Assembly: GCA_038062295.1 (NCBI GenBank)
Contig: JBBTXL010000008.1
Span: 1-64,000, forward strand
DNA from: JBBTXL01 sp038062295
Lineage (GTDB): Bacteria; Patescibacteriota; Minisyncoccia; GWC2-36-17; WO2-46-25
DNA length: 64,000 nt
Reading direction: 5' to 3'
The position numbers were made by a program, and so were the translations under genes. The notes below the pieces were generated by a model. The model saw nothing but the letters and a program-made list of their open reading frames with translations, was not told the DNA's origin and did not search any database. Shown piece after piece: positions 19,465 to 26,912 of the stretch. Position 1 is the first letter of the stretch. Every line of letters begins with the position of its first letter.

Positions 19465-19690
19465 ATTCCCATGTGCCACCTCTATTTTGTATTTTAATAG
19501 CACCCCATTCTTCCAGCTTCTCAAGTATTGCCGCCTTATCTGTGGCTGATGGAGAACTACCAGTGGTGTCAAAAAAACCAAAATCAACCCAATATAAAAT
19601 TGGGTTGCCTTTTTTGGTATACAGCGACCTTTCCTTGATTTGTCTTAAAACATACCAGACATTCTGATTAAATTTTTCTTCTGGGGTCAT
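19457..19690 (-). CDS. Small unknown element protein (first gene of a coupled pair)
   Basis: This 77-residue protein begins MTPEEKFNQNVWYVLRQIKE and has a C-terminal LEEWGAIKIQNRG segment. It overlaps the next gene by 8 bases, so translation is coupled. The start has the shared ATTACTATG context. Helical N-terminus, beta-like C-terminus; a small DNA-binding (winged helix) protein is possible. The divergent leader RNA and surface protease start about 300 bases away. Confidence 0.6.
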   Translation of the reverse strand: MTPEEKFNQNVWYVLRQIKERSLYTKKGNPILYWVDFGFFDTTGSSPSATDKAAILEKLEEWGAIKIQNRGGTWEYE

Positions 19691-19833
19691 AGTAATTTAT
19701 GTTAATTTCATTGTAATTTACCTATATTCTACCATTTTTCAGCTATTTTTTCAACCTACTAAAACGTTGTGTATTTTTTGCAAATTTTAGTGGTTTATGG
19801 TATTTTATAAGCAATAATTAAGCATCGCCTAAC

Positions 19834-19959
19834 CCTCGTGGTTTTACTACAAGGTATGGCAACAAACACGGTTCAGGTCATTAAGCTCCTAGTCAGAGCA
19901 CCTGAACCGTCATATCCGAAAGGGTATGGGTGTCGCAAGACATCGCTGGCTGGGAGCTT
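19834..19959 (+). ncRNA. Structured pseudoknotted leader RNA upstream of the element surface protease
   Basis: The 304-base gap 19691-19994 is not random. Hairpin 1 (19834-19854) is CCTcGTGG/CTACaAGG. Hairpin 2 is a perfect 11-bp stem, ACGGTTCAGGT (19868-19878) with ACCTGAACCGT (19900-19910). Hairpin 3 is CATATCC-GAAA-GGGTATG (19911-19928). Hairpin 4 is GGTGTC-GCAA-GACATC (19929-19944). The loop of hairpin 2 holds AAGCTCC (19883-19889), which pairs perfectly with GGAGCTT (19953-19959), a 7-bp pseudoknot. Two GNRA tetraloops, coaxial hairpins 2-4 and the closing pseudoknot argue for a selected RNA fold. It lies 35 bases before the ATG at 19995 on the same strand, so a cis-regulatory or ribozyme-like leader is the simplest reading. 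I do not match it to a known family. Confidence 0.65.
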
Positions 19960-19994
19960 TGTGTCTATATTCCCACTAGCTTAGAATAATTACT

Positions 19995-22952
19995 ATGAAA
20001 ATGAGAACACGATTTAGCAGGATAGCTACTTTGACGGCATTAACCATTCTTTTGGCTGTGCCTGTTTTTGTTTTCACAGTACCATATTCATATGCGGCAC
20101 AAAACATTGTTGATGGAGACTTGGTGACCGTTTCTCCTAATCCAGATATCTATATTGTCAAAATTATAGGTGTCAAAAAGTTTAAAAGGCTCATCCTCAA
20201 TCCCGATATTTTCGATTCCTATGGGCATCTCAAATGGAGCAATGTAAAAATGATTGATCAGGCAACCCTTGATTTGTATAAATCTTCTGAACTTGTCATT
20301 GAAATCAATGCTGATGGGAGCATTGCCGACCCCAAGGTATACAGAGTGGTTTCTTCGGCAAATAGCGATGTTGGCGAACGAAGCTGGTTGAATTTAACAG
20401 CTTCTGAATTTGAAGCCGCGGGGTATGATTGGGATTCGCTTTATCATGTTAATCATAGAGAAGCATTACCTAGTTTTTACCCAACGAAAAATCCTCTCAC
20501 ATATCAGGATGTTTTAAAAATTAAACAAGCACCATCTCCATCTGTTCAGGTTGCATTCTCTATCGCGCTAGTTGCTCCGAATAAGATTCTGGCGGGATAC
20601 GCTACTAATATTGTTATAAAAGGATTTGGTTTTAAGCAGGGCGCCAGAGTGGACTTTGGATCAGGAGCGACACAAGTACCCTACGGAGTTACGAACTCTG
20701 AGCAGATTACCGCACTTATTCCCGCAGGGATGCCGCCGCTTACTTATAACCTTTCAATTACGAATCCTGACGGGCAGGTAGCAATTTTAAATGATGCATT
20801 AACCTTGCAAGCCTCAACCTCTCAAATTATGAATGGTCTGACAACAAGTCAAGTATATGACCTTGTTAGTCCTTCTGTTGTGCAAATAACTAACAATTGT
20901 GATAGCTCTCTTGGTAGCGGTTTTGTTTTTGAAAATGGTGGATACATCTTAACCAATGAACACGTTGTACATGGATGCAGTGCTGTTGGAGTAAAGCTGA
21001 AAAGTGGTGTAAATCTTGTGGGAACCGTACGTGGGACAGATGCGCTAAATGACGTAGCGGTAGTTAAAATCGACCAAAGTATTCCAACCTTGATTTTAGG
21101 TGATTCAAACCTATTTATTGATTCAACTGTATTTGTTGCCGGACATCCATCTGGTCTTACAAATGTAGTTGTTAATAGGGGTGTTATTAATTCTAGCGGA
21201 CAACCATGTTTAACCTTTCCTTTGTCCTGTTCTGGCACTTGGAGTTATCTGACAACGCTTAAATTAGCAGAACATGGTAGTAGTGGAGGGGTTTTGGTGA
21301 ATGATAAAGGAGAGATTGTTGGATTGCATAGAGCAGGAACTGACTCTGTTTCTTTTGCAATACCGATAAATTTCATAAAAGGCATAATACCAACTTTAAA
21401 ATCTGGAGTATCCACATACACCCCAACTCCCACACCCTCTCCAGTGCCTACATCCTCTCCAACTCCTGCAACAGTCGTCGCGTTGACTGTCACCAAAAAT
21501 AGCGGTATGGCTGACGCGACCTCTTCATTGCCAACGGGCGTGAAGGGAGCGACAAACGTCAAGATCGGTTCATTCGTCTTGACTGCGGGTGCGGGCGAAG
21601 CGACATTAGTTAGCCAGATAGTCGTGAAGAACAGCGCAACCGCAGGATTGGCGTTGGGACATGACTTCCAGAACTTGACTTTGAAGAACGGTACCACCGT
21701 TATCGGTTCCCCAATCGGTTCATTGTCAACAACGGCAAGCGCGACCTACACCCTTACGCCGTCCTCATCGATAACCATCAATGCGGGACAGCAGTATGTG
21801 GTTGACGTGTACGCGGACATCTTAACAGGATCTGCAAATGCAGGTGTAGCGGCATATGTTGCAGTGGTATGGGACGATGTGACGGCAGTTGGGAATTCAA
21901 CAAGCGCCACAGCAGGAGTGGCAACTGATGTTATCGGACAAACAGTGTACATCTCAAATGGTGGTTCATTGGTAATCGCAGCGGCTTCAGATATGCCTGT
22001 TGCGCAGAACCGCTCAATGGGTCAGACTGGCCAAACCTTGGTGACATTCAAATTCACTACGGGCGCAAGTGAAGCAGTCAATGTTAGTAAAATCATTGTT
22101 ACTAACACATTATCAGGTATCGCGATAGCGGCAACTGGCACTATCACGAACCTCGGATTGTTTAAACCTGACGGGACGCAGGTGGGTACCTACATTTATT
22201 ATATGACAACGAATAGTGGTCAAGATGCTCTAGCGACATTCAATGGCCTTACCTTGAATCTTCCGAGAGACACGGCAACGGTCTTGACCTTGAAAGGTGA
22301 TGTGAACGGCTACCCGAACGGAGTTTCAGGTAGTGCTCACACTTTCAAGATTGCTACTGTAGCTGATGTTACTGCAACCGGCGCAACCGGCGGAACAACG
22401 ATTATGGCAAGCGGTCCTTCTATTACAGGAAACGCGCAGACTGTGTATCGTTCAGAGTTGACTGTAGCAAACGCTATGTCCAACTCCTCGGGTGGTCAGG
22501 GTACCGATCAGGTCATAGGTAAATACAGATTTACCAATACTTCGGCCGGCAACTACACCATCGCGGTATCTGATATTAATCTTGGATTGACAGGTTCAAT
22601 TATTAACACTAACGTATCGCGGTACGTTACCTTGAAACGGGATTCCGTCAGCGGCGCGACTGTTGCCAAGAAAGTGTTTAAAAACACAAACCTCACAGAT
22701 ATAACAAGTTGGGATCTTTCAGGAACTGATAGCAATGAAGTTGCATTCATTCCGTTCACGATTGATTCAGCGGGTGGTACTGGTTACGTTGATTTCTACA
22801 TATTAGCAGACACTAATGACGCGGCATCAACTAGAACCATTTCAACAACCCTTGGAGGTGGCAGTAATGTCATTACATGGGGAGATGGTGTCACAACAGG
22901 CATTACTTCGTTGGATAACAAGCCCATCCCAGGAGCGACCATTACCTACTAA
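19995..22952 (+). CDS. Secreted chimeric surface protein with trypsin-like serine protease domain
   Basis: This 985-residue protein starts with a signal peptide (cut near YAA|Q), then the same ~130-residue N-terminal domain as the host surface protein (DGDLV, YIVK, YGHLKWSNVK). An IPT/TIG-like Ig domain follows near 190-275. A trypsin/HtrA-type protease domain spans about 285-475, with His in TNEHVVHGC (~323), Asp in NDVAVVKID (~352) and Ser in HGSSGG (~430). A Pro/Thr linker leads to ~490 residues homologous to the C-terminus of the protein ending at 3392. DNA in this last part closely matches the host gene and is richer in GC than the AT-rich N-terminal part. I infer a cell-surface protease that docks in the host surface layer through shared domains. 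It is the main cargo of the integrated element. Confidence 0.85.
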   Translation: MKMRTRFSRIATLTALTILLAVPVFVFTVPYSYAAQNIVDGDLVTVSPNPDIYIVKIIGVKKFKRLILNPDIFDSYGHLKWSNVKMIDQATLDLYKSSELVIEINADGSIADPKVYRVVSSANSDVGERSWLNLTASEFEAAGYDWDSLYHVNHREALPSFYPTKNPLTYQDVLKIKQAPSPSVQVAFSIALVAPNKILAGYATNIVIKGFGFKQGARVDFGSGATQVPYGVTNSEQITALIPAGMPPLTYNLSITNPDGQVAILNDALTLQASTSQIMNGLTTSQVYDLVSPSVVQITNNCDSSLGSGFVFENGGYILTNEHVVHGCSAVGVKLKSGVNLVGTVRGTDALNDVAVVKIDQSIPTLILGDSNLFIDSTVFVAGHPSGLTNVVVNRGVINSSGQPCLTFPLSCSGTWSYLTTLKLAEHGSSGGVLVNDKGEIVGLHRAGTDSVSFAIPINFIKGIIPTLKSGVSTYTPTPTPSPVPTSSPTPATVVALTVTKNSGMADATSSLPTGVKGATNVKIGSFVLTAGAGEATLVSQIVVKNSATAGLALGHDFQNLTLKNGTTVIGSPIGSLSTTASATYTLTPSSSITINAGQQYVVDVYADILTGSANAGVAAYVAVVWDDVTAVGNSTSATAGVATDVIGQTVYISNGGSLVIAAASDMPVAQNRSMGQTGQTLVTFKFTTGASEAVNVSKIIVTNTLSGIAIAATGTITNLGLFKPDGTQVGTYIYYMTTNSGQDALATFNGLTLNLPRDTATVLTLKGDVNGYPNGVSGSAHTFKIATVADVTATGATGGTTIMASGPSITGNAQTVYRSELTVANAMSNSSGGQGTDQVIGKYRFTNTSAGNYTIAVSDINLGLTGSIINTNVSRYVTLKRDSVSGATVAKKVFKNTNLTDITSWDLSGTDSNEVAFIPFTIDSAGGTGYVDFYILADTNDAASTRTISTTLGGGSNVITWGDGVTTGITSLDNKPIPGATITY

Positions 22953-22955
22953 ACC

Positions 22956-23207
22956 ATGAAAAAACTTATCGCCTCTACCGCATTTCTATTTTTATTCATA
23001 GCTCTGTTTTATTTTTCCAACCCGGCAGAAGCAGCCACAAGAACTAGAGGGTACTACAAACCAAGTACTGGTACTTATGTACAGCCGTATTACCGTTCCT
23101 CTTCGAACAGCTCAAGATGGGATAACTATTCAACGCGAGGCAATTACAATCCCTACACGGGTAAAAAGGGTTATATCAGTCCTTACAAGAGTTATCGGTT
23201 TAGATAA
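22956..23207 (+). CDS. Small secreted Tyr/Ser/Arg-rich protein
   Basis: This 83-residue protein has a signal peptide ending near AEA|A, then a mature part made of RGYYKPSTGTYVQPYYRSS and NYNPYTGKKGYISPYKSY motifs. Such Tyr-Pro-Gly repeats are seen in small bacterial surface or matrix-associated proteins of unknown role. It begins 3 bases after the surface protease stop and so is co-transcribed. Export and surface association are inferred. Confidence 0.7.
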   Translation: MKKLIASTAFLFLFIALFYFSNPAEAATRTRGYYKPSTGTYVQPYYRSSSNSSRWDNYSTRGNYNPYTGKKGYISPYKSYRFR

Positions 23208-23209
23208 TT

Positions 23210-23560
23210 ATGATCAACAAACTCAACAAAGTTTTAATCTTATCATGGGCATTGCTTTTTTTAGCGATGCCTATTTTTGTCTCAGCCCATCGTTCCGGTT
23301 GTCATCGTTGGCACTCTTGCCCATCTGATACTGGTTCGTATGTCTGTGGTGATTTAGGGCATCCTTGCACGTACCCAACCTATCCCAAGTCTGGTGGTGT
23401 TATTTTGCCAGAGAGTGTTGCAACTTTACCACAACAACCTCACAAGAAAACCAGTGAAACAGCAAGACAAAAACGGATCACCGTATTGAAAAAGCAGATT
23501 TCGGATTTGAGGTTAAAACTTCAGCAATTAGAGAGCCAACTCAAAGCGCTTGAACAATAA
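23210..23560 (+). CDS. Secreted Cys/His-motif protein (HRSGCHRWHSCPSD type)
   Basis: This 116-residue protein has a signal peptide ending at VSA|H. The mature N-terminus has HRSGCHRWHSCPSDTGSYVC, then GDLGHPC; this cysteine/histidine motif recurs in secreted bacterial proteins and next to secreted nucleases, and probably binds metal. A linker and a C-terminal coiled coil (RITVLKKQISDLRLKLQQLE) follow. It starts 3 bases after the previous gene and so belongs to the same secreted-cargo operon. Confidence 0.7.
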   Translation: MINKLNKVLILSWALLFLAMPIFVSAHRSGCHRWHSCPSDTGSYVCGDLGHPCTYPTYPKSGGVILPESVATLPQQPHKKTSETARQKRITVLKKQISDLRLKLQQLESQLKALEQ

Positions 23561-23616
23561 ATTAAATTGATGTAACAGATGAGTTCACCCGAGTCAAGAT
23601 ATTACGAGACTTTTAG

Positions 23617-23632
23617 CGGAGTTAGTTTTTAA
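23617..23632 (+). repeat. 16-bp leader repeat, copy 1
   Basis: CGGAGTTAGTTTTTAA lies 10 bases before the ATG at 23642. An identical copy at 23800-23815 precedes the next gene at almost the same distance. Confidence 0.7.
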
Positions 23633-23641
23633 TCCAATAAT

Positions 23642-23815
23642 ATGGAAATAATAGGTTTAGGTCTAGTCATATTGGGACTTATTTGGACAGTAATCAGTTT
23701 TATTATCAAGGTTTTTGTCTATGCTGTTTATTTTTTGCCATTTATTGGGTATAAGATATTAGATTTTTTAAGTTTATGGCCACACATTTGGCCACTTAAC
23801 GGAGTTAGTTTTTAA
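23642..23815 (+). CDS. Small membrane protein
   Basis: This 57-residue protein (MEIIGLGLVILGLIWTV...) is almost entirely hydrophobic and would form one or two membrane helices. It ends NGVSF inside the second copy of the 16-bp leader repeat. The function is unknown. The repeat before it and the matching one before the next gene suggest a shared translation or transcription signal. Confidence 0.55.
   Translation: MEIIGLGLVILGLIWTVISFIIKVFVYAVYFLPFIGYKILDFLSLWPHIWPLNGVSF
23800..23815 (+). repeat. 16-bp leader repeat, copy 2
   Basis: This copy is identical to 23617-23632. It overlaps the end of the small membrane protein gene and lies 9 bases before the ATG at 23825. Confidence 0.7.
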
Positions 23816-23824
23816 CTTAATTAT

Positions 23825-24145
23825 ATGGGAAAATTTAAATTATCATTACCCATTACAATTTTATTAGCGAGTATTGTTTTAGGCGGCTTCTACTATGCGA
23901 GCGAAGCAAACAAACAAAAGTCTACTGAAAGACAACAGCGAGACGAACAGGTGGTCACCGAAAAAAACCTTTTCGACTTAAAATGGTGTTTAGCGACTGC
24001 AGAGGGTGATAGGAAGGATTTTCTAAGATTAAACGGTCCTGATGGGCATATTGATGGCCGATATACTAATAATACAACTCTCATACAACAGGCTGAAAGA
24101 CAAAAAAAGGAAGATGAGCAAAGGTGTTATCAGTTATACAAATAA
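23825..24145 (+). CDS. Small membrane-anchored protein, unknown function
   Basis: This 106-residue protein has one N-terminal membrane helix (about residues 7-25) followed by a charged helical region, KQKSTERQQRDEQVVTEKN, and two cysteines, one in each half of the soluble part. The probable topology is a signal-anchor with the soluble part outside. It is preceded by a 16-bp repeat shared with the gene before it. No family recognised. Confidence 0.6.
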   Translation: MGKFKLSLPITILLASIVLGGFYYASEANKQKSTERQQRDEQVVTEKNLFDLKWCLATAEGDRKDFLRLNGPDGHIDGRYTNNTTLIQQAERQKKEDEQRCYQLYK

Positions 24146-24163
24146 TTTATTTCAAAACCAAAA

Positions 24164-24274
24164 ATGCAACCAGGACCTTGGATAGATGCAAACATCTTCG
24201 ATCCTGATAGCAACGAATTTATTGATGAGGGGCTGGATGAAGATGATGCTGTTGAATTTGCTGATGAGCTATAA
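24164..24274 (+). CDS. Small acidic protein
   Basis: This 36-residue ORF (MQPGPWIDANIFDPDSNEFI...) is strongly acidic, ending DELDEDD-like through FADEL. It sits between two convincing genes in the same direction with a tight 8-base gap to the next. A short acidic protein could be a DNA mimic or an inhibitor, but that is speculation; it could also be a chance ORF. Confidence 0.4.
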   Translation: MQPGPWIDANIFDPDSNEFIDEGLDEDDAVEFADEL

Positions 24275-24281
24275 ATAGTGA

Positions 24282-24734
24282 GTGGCAGGGTGGGGTAAAA
24301 AGGCGTATAGTGAAGTTATGCAAAATGGGTTAAAAGATAAATGGGTTGAATTTCGTGAGCAACTTGATGCTTTGGGCTACTTGATAGGGGCTGTATTGGT
24401 TGTAGGCGCAATTATTTGGGGTATCTATAGCTTGTTCGGCTGGGGTGAACGAGAAGGTGTAGTGAAGTTTGACGATTGCAGGCAAATGGTAACTCTGAAA
24501 CCAGATACTTTCCAAAAATACTTCAAATCCTTTACTTGTATGTATAGGAGAACCGAAAGTGGGAGGATAATGTCGGGTGAGTGTGTCCATATTGATACTG
24601 CGGGTACACTGTTTTCAAGCAGTAATGAATGTGATACCGCTTATATCTATGAGAAAGAGCAGGAGGGGAGTTGCACGGACCCCAAATATCCATATCTGGG
24701 TTACGATGATATGTGTCACACCAACCTGCAATGA
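24282..24734 (+). CDS. Membrane protein with Cys-containing extracytoplasmic domain
   Basis: This 150-residue protein starts with GTG at 24282 (MAGWGKKAYSE); ATG 24318 is an alternative. A hydrophobic helix at about residues 34-55 is followed by a soluble region with six cysteines spread over its ~90 residues (for example FDDCRQMV, SFTCMYRR, GECVHID). Several disulfides in an exported domain are plausible. Function unknown. It is the last gene before the right end of the element. Confidence 0.6.
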   Translation: MAGWGKKAYSEVMQNGLKDKWVEFREQLDALGYLIGAVLVVGAIIWGIYSLFGWGEREGVVKFDDCRQMVTLKPDTFQKYFKSFTCMYRRTESGRIMSGECVHIDTAGTLFSSSNECDTAYIYEKEQEGSCTDPKYPYLGYDDMCHTNLQ

Positions 24735-24930
24735 TACTTTTGAAACAATGAGTAGTTTGATGGGGGTCAGAAGCTCATCGCAAATGAAGGATATTTGAAA
24801 TGAAACTCACTTTTGCCTTGTAGGAGAACAGTTCTAACTTCATCCAGTGCGCGGAGCATCGAAATAAAAAATGTCCCTTTATGGGGTATTTTTTATTTCT
24901 GATATTTTAGGAAGTGGGATTCGAAGGGTA

Positions 24931-24964
24931 TTTCAAAAACAGAAACTGCTTTCTGTTTTTGAAA
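24931..24964. repeat. Perfect 15-bp inverted repeat near the element's right end
   Basis: TTTCAAAAACAGAAA and TTTCTGTTTTTGAAA are separated by CTGC. No gene is adjacent except the att region, so an att accessory site, a terminator or an RNA hairpin is possible. The stretch 24735-25154 otherwise holds only repeats and the att core. Confidence 0.8.
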
Positions 24965-24983
24965 ACCCGGGCTCTGGAGGAGT

Positions 24984-25017
24984 ATATTTTTCTTGTGCAT
25001 ATATGCACGAAAAATAT
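24984..25017. repeat. Palindrome adjacent to attR
   Basis: The core GTGCATATATGCAC is a perfect 14-bp palindrome, flanked by ATATTTTTC on the left (with a 2-base spacer) and GAAAAATAT on the right. It ends 14 bases before the attR core and is a strong candidate for the recombinase arm site. Confidence 0.8.
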
Positions 25018-25030
25018 GCGGGGGAAGAGG

Positions 25031-25045
25031 AATCCCACCCCCGGA
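25031..25045 (+). repeat. Putative attR core (15-bp direct repeat of tRNA-Asn 3' end)
   Basis: AATCCCACCCCCGGA is identical to 14638-14652. The next base is A, where the tRNA has its discriminator G, so the copy is a tRNA 3' fragment rather than a full tRNA. An inverted 8-11-base relic of the T-arm (GTGGGATTCGA) lies at 24915-24925. Confidence 0.75.
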
Positions 25046-25052
25046 ACGCTTG

Positions 25053-25086
25053 ACAAATAGCACAGAAATGTGCTTTATTTGTTTTA
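25053..25086 (+). terminator. Hairpin terminator right of attR
   Basis: GCACA-GAAA-TGTGC is extended by ACAAATA/TATTTGT with a 2-base bulge and followed by TTTT. Before integration it would have lain directly behind tRNA-Asn, so it may be the tRNA's original terminator. Confidence 0.65.
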
Positions 25087-25154
25087 GAAAGTTTTCCGAA
25101 AAAGAAAACTGCATTCACAACTAAATAGGGAAGCGAGGAAAGGAGGGATGAAAA

Positions 25155-25736
25155 GTGAACGCTCTGGTCTTGGCTGGCAGTATACTTGGCATCTTAACGT
25201 ACATTCCGCTGTGGAAGGGGATTAGGTCGGGTGAGGTGAACCAAAATCTATTCACCTGGATTCTGTGGGTGGCGGTGGACTTCGTTATCGCCGCGTCAGT
25301 CATTACGCAGGGCGGGAACTTTTTACTCCCGGTTGCCTATACGGTGGGGAGCGCGATAACGGCGTTTTTTATCTTCGCGTCGGAGAGCAGGGCTTCTTGG
25401 ACATGGATTGAGACGGTGGTTGCGCTGCTTGTTGTAGCAAGTATGGGTGTGTGGGTTTACTCTGGCAGTAAGCTCGCCACCATCGCGAGCACCACGGCAA
25501 TGATTATCGCGGGAATACCACAGCTTGTTGATGCGTGGAAGAAGCCCCGGGAAATGCCGATGCCGGTGTTCGTGAGCTACTTTATTGCCAATAGTCTCTC
25601 TGCGGCTGGCGGTAAAAACTGGTCCATTGAAGAGAGGTTTTTCCCGGTAGCATTGGCTTTTTACTGTGTGGCAATAATTTTCTGTTCGGCTCGCCGATTT
25701 TGGTTGAAAAGCGCGGTCGACGGGGTGGTGCATTAA
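25155..25736 (+). CDS. Polytopic membrane protein, PQ-loop/SWEET-like
   Basis: This 193-residue protein has about six or seven hydrophobic helices and a GTG start preceded by a good ribosome binding site (GGAGGGATGAAAA). The LTYIPLWKGIRSGEVNQNLFTW segment and a second IAGIPQLVDAWKKP segment resemble the PQ-loop repeat: a Pro-containing helix followed by charged residues. PQ-loop proteins transport small solutes or sense lipids. The assignment is from motif resemblance only. It is the first host gene right of the element and is GC-rich again. Confidence 0.6.
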   Translation: MNALVLAGSILGILTYIPLWKGIRSGEVNQNLFTWILWVAVDFVIAASVITQGGNFLLPVAYTVGSAITAFFIFASESRASWTWIETVVALLVVASMGVWVYSGSKLATIASTTAMIIAGIPQLVDAWKKPREMPMPVFVSYFIANSLSAAGGKNWSIEERFFPVALAFYCVAIIFCSARRFWLKSAVDGVVH

Positions 25737-25945
25737 GTAGTTGGGGATGGGAGAGTAAAACCGACCCGCCCCCCCCCAAAACACTCCGCCCCAATCGCCA
25801 AAGAACCCTTATGGTGCTTGGAGGCTAAAAATTCACGACCTGCATGGGAAAGTCACTGACTGTTTTCTTGATGTGATTTATATTCGTGCAGTTAGATCAG
25901 GATAGCTTTTTTAACAATCGAATATTGACCAAAGAGGAGGATGAC

Positions 25946-26215
25946 ATGAACAAGAAGGTTATTGAAATGAACATTAACGATTTTGTCACTGTACGTCTCA
26001 GTTCGGAAGGCGTCAGGACCTACGAGGATTATTTTAGCACACTGGCAAAGCGGTTGGGACGTCGAAAGGAAGATATTTATATCAAACTTGATCGGCGCCG
26101 CGGCGGGCGGGTGGAATTTCCGCTATGGAGACTGATGGAGATATTTGGTCCGAAGATTTATCATGGTGGACCAATCTTTTTCCTCAACAGCACCGTACGA
26201 ATCGTTCAAAAGTGA
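25946..26215 (+). CDS. Small conserved-looking protein, unknown function
   Basis: This 89-residue protein starts at ATG 25946 because AGAGGAGG sits 6 bases upstream; a longer in-frame version from GTG 25886 lacks such a site. It contains ...DFVTVRLSSEGVRTYEDYF, then a basic helix (LAKRLGRRKED) and RRRGGRVEFPLWRLMEIFG. Soluble and basic. No family recognised. The 209 bases before it, 25737-25945, hold a C-rich tract and no gene. Confidence 0.6.
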   Translation: MNKKVIEMNINDFVTVRLSSEGVRTYEDYFSTLAKRLGRRKEDIYIKLDRRRGGRVEFPLWRLMEIFGPKIYHGGPIFFLNSTVRIVQK

Positions 26216-26336
26216 CCCTGGAAAAGTCCCGCGCCTAAACAGCCGGGGCTTTCTTTTATCAGGTAAGTTCCCCATCGTCCCATAAGGCGTGCCGATTTTC
26301 TTAGCCAACTCCATGCAGCTATGGTAATATTTTTGT

Positions 26337-26504
26337 ATGAATAAAAGGAGAGTGTTATACTCCGTTCTCGCAATAGTATTCGGGGCATGTATTGTTGCAT
26401 ACGGAGGGATTGATGATAGCCCCGGAGGTCAGCTACTCGGACTCCTGGTAGTTATCATCGGTATTGTAGGCGTGATAAAAAGCAAGAAGAAAATCCTCCT
26501 CTGA
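26337..26504 (+). CDS. Small two-helix membrane protein
   Basis: This 55-residue ORF starts at ATG 26337, just downstream of a TATTTTTG-like -10. It encodes two hydrophobic helices (VLYSVLAIVFGACIVAYGG and LLGLLVVIIGIVGVI) linked by a short DDSPGGQ loop, and ends in KSKKK. The pattern is a plausible small inner-membrane protein. Function unknown. Confidence 0.5.
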   Translation: MNKRRVLYSVLAIVFGACIVAYGGIDDSPGGQLLGLLVVIIGIVGVIKSKKKILL

Positions 26505-26732
26505 TTTCTTTCCGGAAGATTTTAGTATCGTTGGTATTTTGATGCGGTGGAACATGAATATCATTCAGAATTACCATCACGCAACCGCATTGCCCTCAAA
26601 AAACCGGAAGCATATTTGAAACAATAACATTCTTGACATCATAATTCGTACAGGGGCGGGGAAAACGGTGGTTTTCTTTTCCGGCGGTATCTGGTACACT
26701 CAAGGCATCATTAACTTATAGAACACACATCT

Positions 26733-26855
26733 ATGGCAAAAAGACGCACGGGGATAGATAAACATAAAAAATCGCATTCCCACAAAACCAAGAAGCGGTT
26801 GGAAATAAAGAGACTGATGCTCGAAGCCAAGGCACGCAGAAGAAAGCGTACATAG
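26733..26855 (+). CDS. Very basic 40-residue protein
   Basis: MAKRRTGIDKHKKSHSHKT... is about half Lys, Arg and His and has no hydrophobic core. It resembles short ribosomal or nucleic-acid-associated peptides in composition only. A TACACT box lies about 40 bases upstream. A related lysine-only peptide is encoded at 60506-60547. It probably binds RNA or DNA. Confidence 0.5.
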   Translation: MAKRRTGIDKHKKSHSHKTKKRLEIKRLMLEAKARRRKRT

Positions 26856-26912
26856 ATACTCCTACGCTGTTCTATGGTATCATGACGGTAGATTCGTACC
26901 ATTGGCTATCGT

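Noticed and set aside
14653..25045. Prophage.
   Set aside because: No capsid, portal, terminase or tail genes are recognisable among the element's genes.
26505..26732. Possible additional gene in the 228-base gap.
   Set aside because: No ORF with a ribosome binding site; only a weak ATGCGGT/ACCGCAT hairpin and promoter-like TTGACA and TACACT boxes are seen.
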